Source: Tolypothrix sp. NIES-4075
GTDB taxonomy: Bacteria > Cyanobacteriota > Cyanobacteriia > Cyanobacteriales > Nostocaceae
Length of the DNA: 64,000 nucleotides
Direction of reading: 5' to 3'
NCBI RefSeq assembly: GCF_002218085.1
Contig: NZ_BDUC01000020.1
Coordinates: forward strand, 4,445-68,444
Positions within the stretch are counted from its first letter, which is position 1, and every line of letters starts with the position of its first letter. A model generated the notes under the pieces. It searched no databases, had not been told where the DNA came from, and saw only the letters and a program-made list of their open reading frames with translations. A program made the translations under genes and the position numbers. Shown piece after piece: positions 25,104 through 34,477 of this stretch.

Positions 25104-25352
25104 ATGTCACATGAACAAGACATCAGGCGGCTAGAAAAGAAAGTCACAGACTTGAGTGATGCTCTTGCACATCTAGCAACAGCTGATGATTGGAAAAAAT
25201 TGATTCTGATCTTGAATCATCCTGGCTGGACAACGCCAGCAGAGCTGATTTTTGCTTCTGCAATAGTTGATTCGTTGCAGGCGCATACGACAGCTCTTAC
25301 TAGCCTCAAGGGTCAACTTCTAAAGGGAAGTGATGCAGTTGTGGTCAAGTAA
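25104..25352 (+). CDS. Hypothetical small helical protein
   Basis: 82 residues with a good RBS (AAAGGAG, 8 nt before the ATG). Starts with a coiled-coil-like segment (DIRRLEKKVTDLSDALAHLA), followed by a second helical half. No family recognised. Confidence 0.6.
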   Translation: MSHEQDIRRLEKKVTDLSDALAHLATADDWKKLILILNHPGWTTPAELIFASAIVDSLQAHTTALTSLKGQLLKGSDAVVVK

Positions 25353-25532
25353 TTTCACTTCACTGAAAACCACCTACCAATCACATGAGGGATGTGCCGA
25401 TTAAGGTACATCCCTTTTGCTATGCGATCGCACGGCGTTGTATGTCAAGTAATAGGGTGCGATCGCACCCTACCTAGAAACCAGTAAAATACCTAGATAA
25501 CAAGGTAGATAGAAAATCGGAAAATTATATCC

Positions 25533-25763
25533 ATGTCAGAGATTGAAGACTACGGGGTGACACAAGAAGAGTACTTGGATGGACTGGCAGCAGGAATTGA
25601 TGTTTTAGAATTAAAGCGACTGGAGGCAAGGGGTATTTCTACAAACTTGGCTTTAGAAGTTATGGCGATCGCACCGAAAGTAATCGACGGCACAGCCACC
25701 CCTGAAGAAATTGTTAGGGGAATAATGATTCTGACTCCATCACTCAGGCAACAAATTGAATAG
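25533..25763 (+). CDS. Hypothetical small acidic protein
   Basis: 76 residues, start MSEIEDYGVT. Acidic and helical, no recognised motif. Preceded by a short AT-rich promoter-like stretch and HIP1 copies; followed by the CRISPR leader. Confidence 0.5.
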   Translation: MSEIEDYGVTQEEYLDGLAAGIDVLELKRLEARGISTNLALEVMAIAPKVIDGTATPEEIVRGIMILTPSLRQQIE

Positions 25764-26034
25764 TTCATATACTGCAAGCGTTTAATTTTGTATTGTTGCC
25801 TTGATAATTACTGAGGGGTGGTGTATTTTATAAAGCAACGCGTCGAGCTTCATCGACACCAGTCGCCAGAACCTTGAAAACCGCATAACTTCGTTGAGTG
25901 GTGTCGATGCCTTATGCAGCAACGTTTCCAGGCTGCAAAATCGGCTAACTTTTGGAAATTTTTTGTGATTTTTCAGAGTGGTGTCGATTAGGGTATCTGA
26001 AACACAATCACAGCAAGGGTTTCAAAGGTTAACT
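25764..26034 (+). promoter_or_regulatory. CRISPR leader region
   Basis: AT-rich gene-free stretch directly before the first repeat. The word GTGGTGTCGAT occurs twice in direct orientation (about 25898 and 25979), and its complement ATCGACACC once (about 25853). Leader placement on this side agrees with the degenerate repeat at the other end of the array. Confidence 0.65.
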
Positions 26035-27162
26035 CTTTCCGATCACATTACCCCGCAAGGGGATGGAAACGATTGGAGGTTGAATTCTTCCGAGAACTCC
26101 GTCGGGGAAAACCTTTCCGATCACATTACCCCGCAAGGGGATGGAAACACTTGATAAAGAATTTCTTGATCATCAAGTTGGTACCTTTCCGATCACATTA
26201 CCCCGCAAGGGGATGGAAACAGTAACCAATTTTGCGTTCAACATTTTTCAGAAATCCTTAACTTTCCGATCACATTACCCCGCAAGGGGATGGAAACGGA
26301 ACAGCTTCCGTGATGCCTCTTCTAGCTCTCACAACCTTTCCGATCACATTACCCCGCAAGGGGATGGAAACACTATAATACCATTCACGATGTCGTGAAG
26401 AATCTGAATACTTTCCGATCACATTACCCCGCAAGGGGATGGAAACGGTGAGAATTACACTTCTCAGGATTACTTGGACCGTCCTTTCCGATCACATTAC
26501 CCCGCAAGGGGATGGAAACCAGTTGACCTAGATTCTCTTCATTCATTTTGTGGTCTTTCCGATCACATTACCCCGCAAGGGGATGGAAACTAAAAAAGTA
26601 AAAAATTCCACTTTGCTGGATACTTTCCGATCACATTACCCCGCAAGGGGATGGAAACCATCAGATGATACCTCCTTTGCTGGAGGTTTTTCTTCTTTCC
26701 GATCACATTACCCCGCAAGGGGATGGAAACCTTTGTGCATCTTGCTTGTTATCTGCAAACATATTAGTGCTTTCCGATCACATTACCCCGCAAGGGGATG
26801 GAAACTTGAAAACTCCAAAAAGTAAAGGTAAACTTTGAAACTTTCCGATCACATTACCCCGCAAGGGGATGGAAACTTAGGTTAGCATATCCTCTGTTCA
26901 GAAATGACCTTTCCGATCACATTACCCCGCAAGGGGATGGAAACCTAGTCCTAACCAATCAACGTATTGGTCACCCTTTCCGATCACATTACCCCGCAAG
27001 GGGATGGAAACTTTTTTGGAACCCGCCACTTTAAGTCCCAAGAAAATCAGCTTTCCGATCACATTACCCCGCAAGGGGATGGAAACATTTTGGAAGGATG
27101 GGGATGGGGTTTGAGCAATGTTTGATCTTTCCGATCACATTACCCCGCAAGGGGATGGAAAC
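26035..27162 (+). CRISPR. CRISPR array, leader-proximal part (16 repeats)
   Basis: Sixteen identical 36-bp repeats (begin CTTTCCGATCACATTACC, end GGGGATGGAAAC) separated by 15 spacers of 31-42 bp, then the first 19 bp of a sixteenth spacer that is cut by the insertion. The CCCCGCAAGGGG centre can form a hairpin. No cas gene lies in the window, so the array is an orphan here and must rely on Cas proteins from elsewhere. The repeat looks like cyanobacterial type I-D/III repeats; the subtype is not certain. Confidence 0.97.
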
Positions 27163-27181
27163 TTTTCCAACCTGAATAGTT

Positions 27182-27351
27182 GGTATTGAGCCGAGATCCA
27201 AGTAATTTTCTGCAAGATGGTCTGAAAACCCCTGTGCTGTTGGGGTTTGAAAAATTGCTATATCAAAGTCAAAAAAGCCGTAATTTACAACGTAAAATCA
27301 AGCCTTTCCAGGTCATCTTGCAGAATTTTGGTCATATCTCGGCTTGATACC
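27182..27351 (+). repeat. MITE-like element, left copy
   Basis: 170 bp, identical to 34713-34882. Its ends are imperfect inverted repeats of about 43 bp (31 of 43 identical): outer box GGTAT..AGCCGAGAT and inner box TTCTGCAAGATG at both ends. No coding capacity, so it must be moved by a transposase supplied in trans. Confidence 0.9.
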
Positions 27352-27513
27352 AATTTAACGTCGAGTCATTCTTCTCTTCCATCAGTAAACCAAGCTCAAC
27401 CCAAGTTGGCTGTATTCGCAAAAGAGAGTGAAGATGTTGCACTCCACGTACCATCTCAAAACGTTAAACCGTTGGATGTAAGTTCACTGCCAATATTAGG
27501 GGAATACAAATAG
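27352..27513 (+). pseudogene. 3' fragment of a tniA/tnsB-like transposase gene
   Basis: 53 codons open directly after the left MITE-like element, ending in TAG that abuts the ATG of the tniB gene. In Tn5053/Tn7-like units tniA precedes tniB in this tight arrangement, which supports the call; the fragment itself has no diagnostic motif. The 5' part was lost where the short element inserted. Confidence 0.5.
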
Positions 27514-28980
27514 ATGGATTTAAACGGGAACGGGAGTGATGACATCAACTTACTTACTCAATTTAAGGAGTATGCAGTTTTACATCCACAGTTAGCACGG
27601 GTAGATATGCTGCTCATGCGTGCGATTCGAGAACCTGCCGGATTTGCTCATGTGTTGGTTTATGGGCCAAGTGGTGTGGGCAAGACGACAATGATACGGC
27701 AAATTGCTCGACGTTTAAATGCTCCTCACAGTGAGGATTCTGTATCAAATGACTCAAGCTACCGCAACGGTTATGCACCTCAATTACCTCTTTTGCTCAT
27801 AGAGACACGTCCACCTGATAGTGGCGTGTTTAATCGAACTGACTATTACCGGACTGCGCTAAAGCTTTTGGACGAGCCATTCTACGAGCGTCGTAGCATT
27901 GTAGACATCGATACGTCGGAGGCATGGGAGAAAAAAGGGCGTGGACGTAGTAGCAAGACTTCCCAGTTTAATGATTCTCCAGAACTGCGCCACGCATTAG
28001 AAGAAGCGATGACCAAACGTGGTGTACGCGCGGTTATCCTCGATGAAGCGCAACATTTAATGAAGATTGGGACTGGAAGTAATGCTGGTAAGCTTTTAGA
28101 TCAGTTGGACTGGATTAAATCCATGACGAATGTTACGGGTGTGCTACACATCCTGATTGGTACTTACGAACTGTTAAATTTCCGGAATTTAAGTGGTCAA
28201 GCATCCCGGCGCGGTCTGGATATCCACTTTCCGCGCTATTTGTATCAAAATGAACAAGACCGTTTGGATTTTCAGGCAGCGTTATTGGCACTCCTCAAGC
28301 AAGTACCTCTTAATACTAATATTCCCGAATTAATGCAGCATTGGCTTTACTTCTATGAACATTCTATTGGCTGCCTTGGAGTACTCAAAGACTGGCTCAT
28401 CCGAACTGTGGCGGCGGCATTAGATGATAGGAACGAAGCTTTAACTTTAAAACAATTACACGAACATACCCTAACGCTAGCGCAGTGTGAACGCATGGCA
28501 ATAGAAGCAACTGAGGGCGAGCAAAAACTTAGCTATATGGAGAGCCGCCGCGAACACTTATGGCATTTGCTACAAATAGGAATGGGTTCAACGGATGTAC
28601 CGACTAGTGCAGTCCCTCCTGAAACTTCGTTCGTCGGTAGTGAAATCACTTCATCGAAAACAGAATCATCACCTAAAGCAAAGCGGACTCGGAAAAAGCC
28701 AAACGTACCTGCACCACAAGAATTTACGACCACAACAGCAAACGATATCCCCATAGAGCCAGCCCCAAAAAAGAAGCAGACTCGCAAGAAAACTACATCT
28801 ACTCCTGATCTTGAAATTACTGAGATGCCACTTAGTAATTCCAGTAGTGACCAAAATTCGATAACCCAGGACACGCAACAGCAAACAGATAAGAGTCACC
28901 AGAAAAAGTCAGGCACACGGGTTGGACAACGCAAACCCAAGCGAGACACTGTTGGGCATGAGTCACAGTCACCTACATAA
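27514..28980 (+). CDS. TniB/TnsC-like AAA+ transposition ATPase
   Basis: 488 residues. Walker A GPSGVGKTTMIRQ (about residue 50), Walker B AVILDEAQHLM, then TniB-typical HILIGTYELLNF and a hydrophobic-charged lid region. A long Lys/Ser/Thr-rich tail (after about residue 370: KAKRTRKKPN, KKKQTRKKT) is unusual for the family and probably disordered or DNA-binding. TniB/TnsC proteins select targets and activate the TniA/TnsB transposase. Here the partner is truncated and no tniQ follows, so the gene is likely a passenger rather than the driver of this element. Confidence 0.75.
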   Translation: MDLNGNGSDDINLLTQFKEYAVLHPQLARVDMLLMRAIREPAGFAHVLVYGPSGVGKTTMIRQIARRLNAPHSEDSVSNDSSYRNGYAPQLPLLLIETRPPDSGVFNRTDYYRTALKLLDEPFYERRSIVDIDTSEAWEKKGRGRSSKTSQFNDSPELRHALEEAMTKRGVRAVILDEAQHLMKIGTGSNAGKLLDQLDWIKSMTNVTGVLHILIGTYELLNFRNLSGQASRRGLDIHFPRYLYQNEQDRLDFQAALLALLKQVPLNTNIPELMQHWLYFYEHSIGCLGVLKDWLIRTVAAALDDRNEALTLKQLHEHTLTLAQCERMAIEATEGEQKLSYMESRREHLWHLLQIGMGSTDVPTSAVPPETSFVGSEITSSKTESSPKAKRTRKKPNVPAPQEFTTTTANDIPIEPAPKKKQTRKKTTSTPDLEITEMPLSNSSSDQNSITQDTQQQTDKSHQKKSGTRVGQRKPKRDTVGHESQSPT

Positions 28981-29107
28981 GAATGATAATCATGCAGGTG
29001 GGGGAAGAAGCTGCCGTAGGCAGCTTCTTCCCATTCTCTTGATTAATGAGACAGGGGTGAGCAAGGCTCACCCCTGTCTCCCCCCAACTATACGATTATC
29101 ATTCTTA
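28978..29107. other. Three-way-junction palindromic element after tniB
   Basis: A 14-bp outer stem (28978-28991 with 29094-29107; the left arm includes the tniB stop codon) encloses two perfect hairpins: stem 14 bp with loop GTA (29002-29032) and stem 15 bp with loop AAG (29048-29080). As RNA or single-stranded DNA it would fold as a cloverleaf. It may be a terminator pair or a foldback element. Confidence 0.75.
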
Positions 29108-29251
29108 CAACTCATGGCTAAAGTATGAAGCATATCTTGTCCTAAGTACTTTTGAAGTATTTCGTGACCGTTTGGCTAAATTATCGTTCAAATCACAGTT
29201 AATAATTTTTAATCTTCAAAAATACATAATTTTTAGGACTTACTTTTGAGC

Positions 29252-29272
29252 AGGAAATGGACTATGTGCATT
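29252..29272 (+). repeat. IS-end-like inverted repeat, left
   Basis: AGGAAATGGACTATGTGCAT plus T, exactly the reverse complement of 34478-34498. Further out, ACTTAC occurs at the same distance (8 nt) in both copies. The 650-base gap 29108-29761 holds nothing else recognisable. Confidence 0.7.
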
Positions 29273-29761
29273 GCCTTAAAGGGAAGTGAAGCGGGATGAA
29301 TTAGCATAGGTCAAAGCCTCATGCTGGGGAGCCTACTCCTAGTATACTTTGCCTAAAAGAAGACATTCTCGGCTTAGTTATGCATCTAAAAATCCTTGAG
29401 TGAAACACTTGTCTAGTTATGTTTGAATGTCTAGATTGCAATAGGTGAAAGCTTCCCTAGCATTACGCCAAGATACAAGCGAGAACACTAACTAACTTAA
29501 CACCAATCTCATCCTTTAGTTAGAGGTTAGGTTTAATTGAAAGCTTTAAGGTTCAGGTGTTGATTTGTAGTAGTTAATTTTTTCAGTAGTCTAGAAGGCT
29601 GATACGAAGGGTAAATTTTTTCAAGAGACTTCTACATGCCTCTCGCTAATAAGCTTTTATTCTACACTGTTCTCCGCTCCTGGTATTAGGGTTTGGACAA
29701 ATTTGTTTGTCCAAACTGCGATAAACAAAGCATCATACAGCAAGCACGGGAGATAATAGAC

Positions 29762-30265
29762 ATGAGCCAACCAATTAAAGTTGAAAAGACGGTAACGATT
29801 AACAAACCAGCAGAGGAACTCTACCGATTTTGGCATAACTTTGGGAACTTGCCGCGCTTCATGAAGCATCTCAAAGACGTAAAAGTACACAATAATAAGC
29901 GAGAGTCCTCCGGACACGCTACGCGAACGCACTGGACGACCAGTGGGGTATTAGGTGTAAGTGTTGAATGGGATGCAGACATCATTGAAGATCGGGAAAA
30001 CGAATTGATTGCTTGGGCTTCGGTTGAAGGTGCAGACGTGGATAACTCTGGTTTTGTCCGCTTCCAGCCAGCACCCGCCAATCGCGGTACAGAAGTAAAG
30101 GTCGTCACGGAATATAACCCGCCTGGTGGAGCAATTGGAGCTACCATTGCCAAACTCTTCGGCGAAGAACCAGAACAGCAGATTGGAGATGATTTACGCC
30201 GCTTCAAAATGCTGATGGAAGCAGGGGAGATTGCAACTACAGTTGGTCAACCAAAGGGAGGTTAA
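29762..30265 (+). CDS. SRPBCC-family protein (polyketide cyclase/dehydrase type)
   Basis: 167 residues from MSQPIKVEKTVTINKP, with GGGAG upstream. The pattern KPAEELYRFWHNFGNLPRFM, a hydrophobic-pocket beta sheet and the C-terminal helix are typical of SRPBCC/START-like ligand-binding proteins. The segment SSGHATRTHW is encoded by a Nostoc-type repeat (29904-29928), i.e. an in-frame repeat insertion. It is the first gene of a five-gene cassette; the next gene starts 5 bases after its stop. Confidence 0.7.
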   Translation: MSQPIKVEKTVTINKPAEELYRFWHNFGNLPRFMKHLKDVKVHNNKRESSGHATRTHWTTSGVLGVSVEWDADIIEDRENELIAWASVEGADVDNSGFVRFQPAPANRGTEVKVVTEYNPPGGAIGATIAKLFGEEPEQQIGDDLRRFKMLMEAGEIATTVGQPKGG

Positions 30266-30270
30266 AGATT

Positions 30271-31440
30271 ATGAAAGCAGTTTGCTGGCACGGCGCTAAC
30301 GATGTACGGGTAGAAACAGTGCCAGATCCAAAAATCCTCAACCCGCGCGATGCCATCCTCAAAGTTACATCAACAACCATCTGCGGTTCTGACTTGCACC
30401 TCTACGATGGCTATATCCCGACGATGCAACCAGGTGACATTCTCGGTCACGAGTTTATGGGAGAAGTCGTCGAAATTGGCAGTGAAGTCAAGAAACTGAA
30501 AAAGGGCGATCGCGTAGCTGTTTCTTCGATGATCGGCTGCGGTCAGTGTTTCTTCTGTCAAAAGCAGATGTGGTCGCTGTGCGATAACTCCAACCCCAAC
30601 GCTTGGATGCAGGAGAAGTTGTTTGGCTTTGGTACGTCGGGTATCTATGGCTACTCACACTTGTTTGGTGGTTATGCTGGTGGCGACGCGGAATACGTGC
30701 GCGTGCCATTCGCTGATTTCGGCGCTCTCAAACTTCCCCAAGATATTCCCGATGAAAAACTGCTGCCGATCAGCGATGCCTTTCCCACAGGCTACATGGC
30801 AGCAGATTTATGTAATATTCAACGTGGAGATATCGTCGCAGTCTGGGGTTGTGGTCCGGTGGGACAATTCGCCATGCGTAGCGCCTATATGTTGGGTGCA
30901 GAGCGCGTGATTGGTATCGATCGAGTTCCCCACCGTCTGCAACTGGCGTCTGACTTCGCGAAAGCGGAAACGATCAACTATGAGGAAGTCGATGCGGGTG
31001 AAGCCCTGAAAGAAATGACAGGCGGGCGCGGTCCCGATGCTTGCATTGATGCAGTGGGAATGGAAGCACACGGTATGGGGCTGGAAGGATTCTACGATGA
31101 AGCGAAGCAGAAAGTCGGACTAGAAACCGATCGCCCTACCGTGCTGCGGCAAGTAATGCTTGCTTGTCGTAAAGGCGGCACCCTGTCAATCATGGGCGTT
31201 TACGCTGGCTTTGTAGACAAGATGCCGATGGGTGCTTTCATGAACAAAGCCTTGACGCTTAAAACCGGACAAATGCACGGGCAGAAGTATATGCCTCGGT
31301 TGCTGGAGAGCATTGTGGCGGGCGAAGTCGATCCATCTGCTGTATTCACACATCGCTTGCCCCTAGCAGAAGCCAAACAAGGCTTCGAGCTTTTCAAACA
31401 CAAAAAAGACGGGTGCGTAAAAGTTCTCTTGCTGCCCTGA
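30271..31440 (+). CDS. Zinc-dependent alcohol/formaldehyde dehydrogenase, copy 1
   Basis: 389 residues. MDR-family zinc alcohol dehydrogenase of the glutathione-independent formaldehyde-dehydrogenase type: catalytic zinc ligands in TICGSDLHLY and LGHEFMGEV, structural zinc CGQCFFCQKQMWSLC, and NAD-binding VWGCGPVGQF. It should oxidise aldehydes or alcohols with NAD. It is followed by a close paralogue at 31503, so the gene was duplicated in tandem. Confidence 0.8.
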   Translation: MKAVCWHGANDVRVETVPDPKILNPRDAILKVTSTTICGSDLHLYDGYIPTMQPGDILGHEFMGEVVEIGSEVKKLKKGDRVAVSSMIGCGQCFFCQKQMWSLCDNSNPNAWMQEKLFGFGTSGIYGYSHLFGGYAGGDAEYVRVPFADFGALKLPQDIPDEKLLPISDAFPTGYMAADLCNIQRGDIVAVWGCGPVGQFAMRSAYMLGAERVIGIDRVPHRLQLASDFAKAETINYEEVDAGEALKEMTGGRGPDACIDAVGMEAHGMGLEGFYDEAKQKVGLETDRPTVLRQVMLACRKGGTLSIMGVYAGFVDKMPMGAFMNKALTLKTGQMHGQKYMPRLLESIVAGEVDPSAVFTHRLPLAEAKQGFELFKHKKDGCVKVLLLP

Positions 31441-31502
31441 AATGGCTCATAGAAGACTGGCTAATAGTTAATAGTCGTTTAATTAACAAAAAAGGAAAAA
31501 CA

Positions 31503-32681
31503 ATGAAAGCACTTTGCTGGCACGGCGCTAACGATGTACGAGTTGATACAGTACCCGATCCAAAAATCATCAATCCGCGTGATGCGATTGTTAAAATCAC
31601 GTCAACGGCGATTTGCGGTTCTGATTTACATCTTTATGACGGTTACATCCCCACGATGGAAAAGGGCGACATCCTTGGTCATGAATTTATGGGGGAAGTT
31701 GTTGAGCTAGGCAGTGCCGTCAAGAATGTGAAGATAGGCGATCGCGTTGTCGTCCCCTTTACCATTTCCTGCGGCTCCTGTTTCTTTTGTCAAAAAGATT
31801 TGTGGTCGCTGTGCGATAACTCCAACCCCAACGGCTGGATACCGGAAAAACTCATGGGTTATTCCCCATCTGGTCTTTTCGGCTACTCCCATATGATGGG
31901 TGGCTATGCTGGAGGTCAAGCTGAATATGCCCGCGTTCCCTTTGCCGATGTCGGTTTATTCAAGATTCCTGATGGACTAACAGACGAACAAGTCCTGTTT
32001 CTAACGGATATCTTCCCCACTGGCTATATGGCAGCGGAAAACTGCGATATCCAGCCAGGAGATACTGTAGCGATCTGGGGCTGCGGTCCAGTCGGACAGT
32101 TTGCCATTAGAAGTGCATATATGCTAGGTGCCGAGCGCGTCATTGCGATCGATCGAGTTCCCGAACGCCTACAGATGGCGAAAGATGGCAAGGCAGAAGT
32201 CCTTAACTATGAGGAAGTTGATGTTGGTGAAGCCCTCAAAGATATGACCGGTGGGCGCGGTCCAGATGCTTGCATGGATGCTGTGGGAATGGAAGCCCAC
32301 GGTACGGGTCCTGATGCGTTTTTCGACCAGGTAAAGCAAGCCGTGCGTATGGAAACCGACCGACCCACTGCCCTAAGGCAAGTGATTGTTGCCTGTCGCA
32401 AAGGTGGCACTGTGTCAATTCCTGGTGTTTACGGCGGCTTTGTAGACAAGATACCGATGGGTGCTGCCATGAACAAAGCCTTAACATTTAAAACGGGACA
32501 AACGCACGTTCATCGTTACCTGCGCCCGTTACTTGATCGCGTCCAAAATGGCGATATCGACCCATCTTTTGTAATCACCCATCGTCTGCCGCTAGAGCAA
32601 GCACCGCACGGCTACGAAATTTTCAAGCACAAGAAAGACAACTGTATCAAGATCGTGCTCAAACCAGGTCAGGCTGCTTAA
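31503..32681 (+). CDS. Zinc-dependent alcohol/formaldehyde dehydrogenase, copy 2
   Basis: 392 residues from MKALCWHGANDV with AAGGAA upstream. Same zinc sites (AICGSDLHLY, GHEF, CGSCFFCQKDLWSLC) and dinucleotide motif (IWGCGPVGQF) as copy 1, and roughly 75-80 percent identical by eye. Differences cluster in surface loops and the domain around residue 130-150 (YSPSGLFGYSHMMGG). Substrate preference may differ. Confidence 0.8.
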   Translation: MKALCWHGANDVRVDTVPDPKIINPRDAIVKITSTAICGSDLHLYDGYIPTMEKGDILGHEFMGEVVELGSAVKNVKIGDRVVVPFTISCGSCFFCQKDLWSLCDNSNPNGWIPEKLMGYSPSGLFGYSHMMGGYAGGQAEYARVPFADVGLFKIPDGLTDEQVLFLTDIFPTGYMAAENCDIQPGDTVAIWGCGPVGQFAIRSAYMLGAERVIAIDRVPERLQMAKDGKAEVLNYEEVDVGEALKDMTGGRGPDACMDAVGMEAHGTGPDAFFDQVKQAVRMETDRPTALRQVIVACRKGGTVSIPGVYGGFVDKIPMGAAMNKALTFKTGQTHVHRYLRPLLDRVQNGDIDPSFVITHRLPLEQAPHGYEIFKHKKDNCIKIVLKPGQAA

Positions 32682-32735
32682 AACCCCACATGAACACGAA
32701 AAAACCAATTCTAGCCAACACTTTAGGAGGTAGAG

Positions 32736-33299
32736 ATGACAGAAGAACTCACAAATAAGAAAGTTGCCATTCTGGTTACAGATGGCTTTGAACAAGTTGA
32801 AATGGCTCAACCCAAGCAAGCTCTTGAGTCAGCAGGCGCTCAAACCCACATCATTTCACCTAAGAGCGATCGCGTTCAGGGTTGGAACCATTTTGACAAA
32901 GGGGATTTTTTCCCGGTAGATGTCCCCCTCGATCGAGTAAATCCAGCCGACTATGATGCCCTCCTGCTTCCCGGTGGTGTTGCCAATCCAGATCAACTTC
33001 GGACTAATGCTAAGGCGATCGAGTTTATAAAGTCCTTCTTCGATGCTGACAAGCCGGTAGCGGTGATCTGCCACGGACCTTGGACTCTGATCGAGGCAGA
33101 TGTGGTGCGCGCACGAAGGCTCACCTCGTGGCCGTCGCTCAAGACCGATCTCCAGAACGCAGGTGCCCAGTGGGTAGATCAGGAAGTTGCAGTTGATAAC
33201 AACCTCGTGTCGAGCCGCAAGCCAGACGACATCCCAGCCTTCAACCGGGAAATGATCGAGCTGTTCAGCCATGCAGGGCAGGTACGGCAGATAGTGTGA
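32736..33299 (+). CDS. DJ-1/PfpI-family protein (YhbO-like)
   Basis: 187 residues, strong RBS AGGAGG. Nucleophile elbow AVICHGPWTL supplies Cys-His, and the Glu of DGFEQVEM completes the DJ-1/PfpI site. Family members act as glyoxalase III or protein/nucleic-acid deglycases and protect from methylglyoxal and other reactive carbonyls. The position between aldehyde dehydrogenases and an aldo/keto reductase fits carbonyl stress defence. Confidence 0.8.
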   Translation: MTEELTNKKVAILVTDGFEQVEMAQPKQALESAGAQTHIISPKSDRVQGWNHFDKGDFFPVDVPLDRVNPADYDALLLPGGVANPDQLRTNAKAIEFIKSFFDADKPVAVICHGPWTLIEADVVRARRLTSWPSLKTDLQNAGAQWVDQEVAVDNNLVSSRKPDDIPAFNREMIELFSHAGQVRQIV

Positions 33300-33329
33300 G
33301 GACTCGGAGCCTTAATCAGGAGGACAGGT

Positions 33330-34169
33330 ATGGAACAGCATCGATTTGGTTCCACGCAGCGCGAGGTGGCAGTGATCGGTCAAGGAACCTGGTACATCGA
33401 CAACGGTGACCGCGCCTCTGCGATCGCCGCTTTGCGCCAAGGACTAGATCTCGGCATGACCCATATCGACACGGCACAGATGTACGGCAGTGCCGAGGAG
33501 GTGGTCGCAGAGGCGATCGCTGGACGACGCGATCAGGTTTTCCTGGTTTCCAAGGTTCTTCCTGGAAATGCTTCTCGGAGAGGGACGATCGTAGCCTGCG
33601 AGAAATCGCTCGCTCGACTTCATACCGATCGGTTGGACTCTTATCTGTTGCACTGGCGCGGTCAACACCCACTGGAGGAGACGATCGCTGCCTTCGAGCA
33701 GCTTCAGCACGAGGGGAAGATTCTCTGCTGGGGCGTGAGCAACTTCGATGTGCCTGACCTTGAAGCAGTCCAGAAGATTGCTGGCGAGGGTTCTGTTGTC
33801 TGCAATCAAGTCCTTTACCATTTGAGAGAGAGAGCGATCGAACACGCTGTGATCCCCTGGTGTGAGAAGCATGGGGTGGCTGTAGTCGCATACAGCCCGT
33901 TCGGTCATGGGGATTTTCCCAGCTCGCGCACAACCGCAGGTCGCGTACTACAGGAAATCGCCGCCGCCCATAACGCCACCCCTCGCCAAGTCGCGCTCCG
34001 ATTTCTGGTGCGGCATTCCTCGCTCTTCGCAATCCCCAAAGCATCCAACCCCGAACACGCCGCTGAAAACGCGGGAGCCGGGGAACTTAATCTGACCCAA
34101 ACCGAACTCGATCGAATCGACGCAGCCTTCCCGACCGGATCTCGTCCCCGCGTGCTTCCCATGCTGTAA
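33330..34169 (+). CDS. Aldo/keto reductase
   Basis: 279 residues. The AKR tetrad is visible: Asp/Tyr in DTAQMYG, Lys in LVSKVLPG, His in YLLHWRG; the NADPH-binding C-terminal end (FAIPKASNPEHAAEN) is also present. It reduces aldehydes or ketones with NADPH. GC content is visibly higher than the plasmid around it, suggesting a different recent origin. Last gene of the cassette; a transposase remnant follows. Confidence 0.85.
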   Translation: MEQHRFGSTQREVAVIGQGTWYIDNGDRASAIAALRQGLDLGMTHIDTAQMYGSAEEVVAEAIAGRRDQVFLVSKVLPGNASRRGTIVACEKSLARLHTDRLDSYLLHWRGQHPLEETIAAFEQLQHEGKILCWGVSNFDVPDLEAVQKIAGEGSVVCNQVLYHLRERAIEHAVIPWCEKHGVAVVAYSPFGHGDFPSSRTTAGRVLQEIAAAHNATPRQVALRFLVRHSSLFAIPKASNPEHAAENAGAGELNLTQTELDRIDAAFPTGSRPRVLPML

Positions 34170-34254
34170 GCCTGATTGGCTCGTCTGTAGGCTGCCTAAT
34201 TGCAATTACTAGGGTTGAATTTAAGGCATTCAATTCATTGGGGGGATTGAATCT

Positions 34255-34440
34255 TCGCACAGAGCCATTAAACAGGTATGTGGAATTGAACGACGGATGG
34301 TAGGAACAACTGAGGCAATAAAAACTCATTTTTTTAGTGCTATCCGTGCGTTTACTCAATTAGAGTTAATGCAAGCGGAAGAGTTAATTGAAAATTGGTA
34401 CGAACTCCAAAGAAATTTATCTCAACAGCAGTGCTCGTGA
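34255..34440 (+). pseudogene. C-terminal fragment of an IS transposase
   Basis: Open frame without a start encoding GIERRMVGTTEAIKTHFFSA and LMQAEELIENWYELQRNLS, like the C terminus of cyanobacterial DDE (IS701/IS4-type) transposases. It lies just inside the right inverted repeat at 34478. The 5' part is gone. Confidence 0.6.
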
Positions 34441-34477
34441 CTTCATTCTGGAACACCTTAAACAACAGGTGGGCTTG

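Noticed and set aside
26141..26825. Open frames through the CRISPR arrays
   Set aside because: They only translate repeats and spacers.
28978..29107. tRNA-like cloverleaf
   Set aside because: The two perfect long stems with 3-nt loops do not match tRNA arm lengths or conserved bases.
33316..34162. Long minus-strand frames opposite the aldo/keto reductase
   Set aside because: High GC content opens antisense frames; the plus strand has all AKR catalytic residues.
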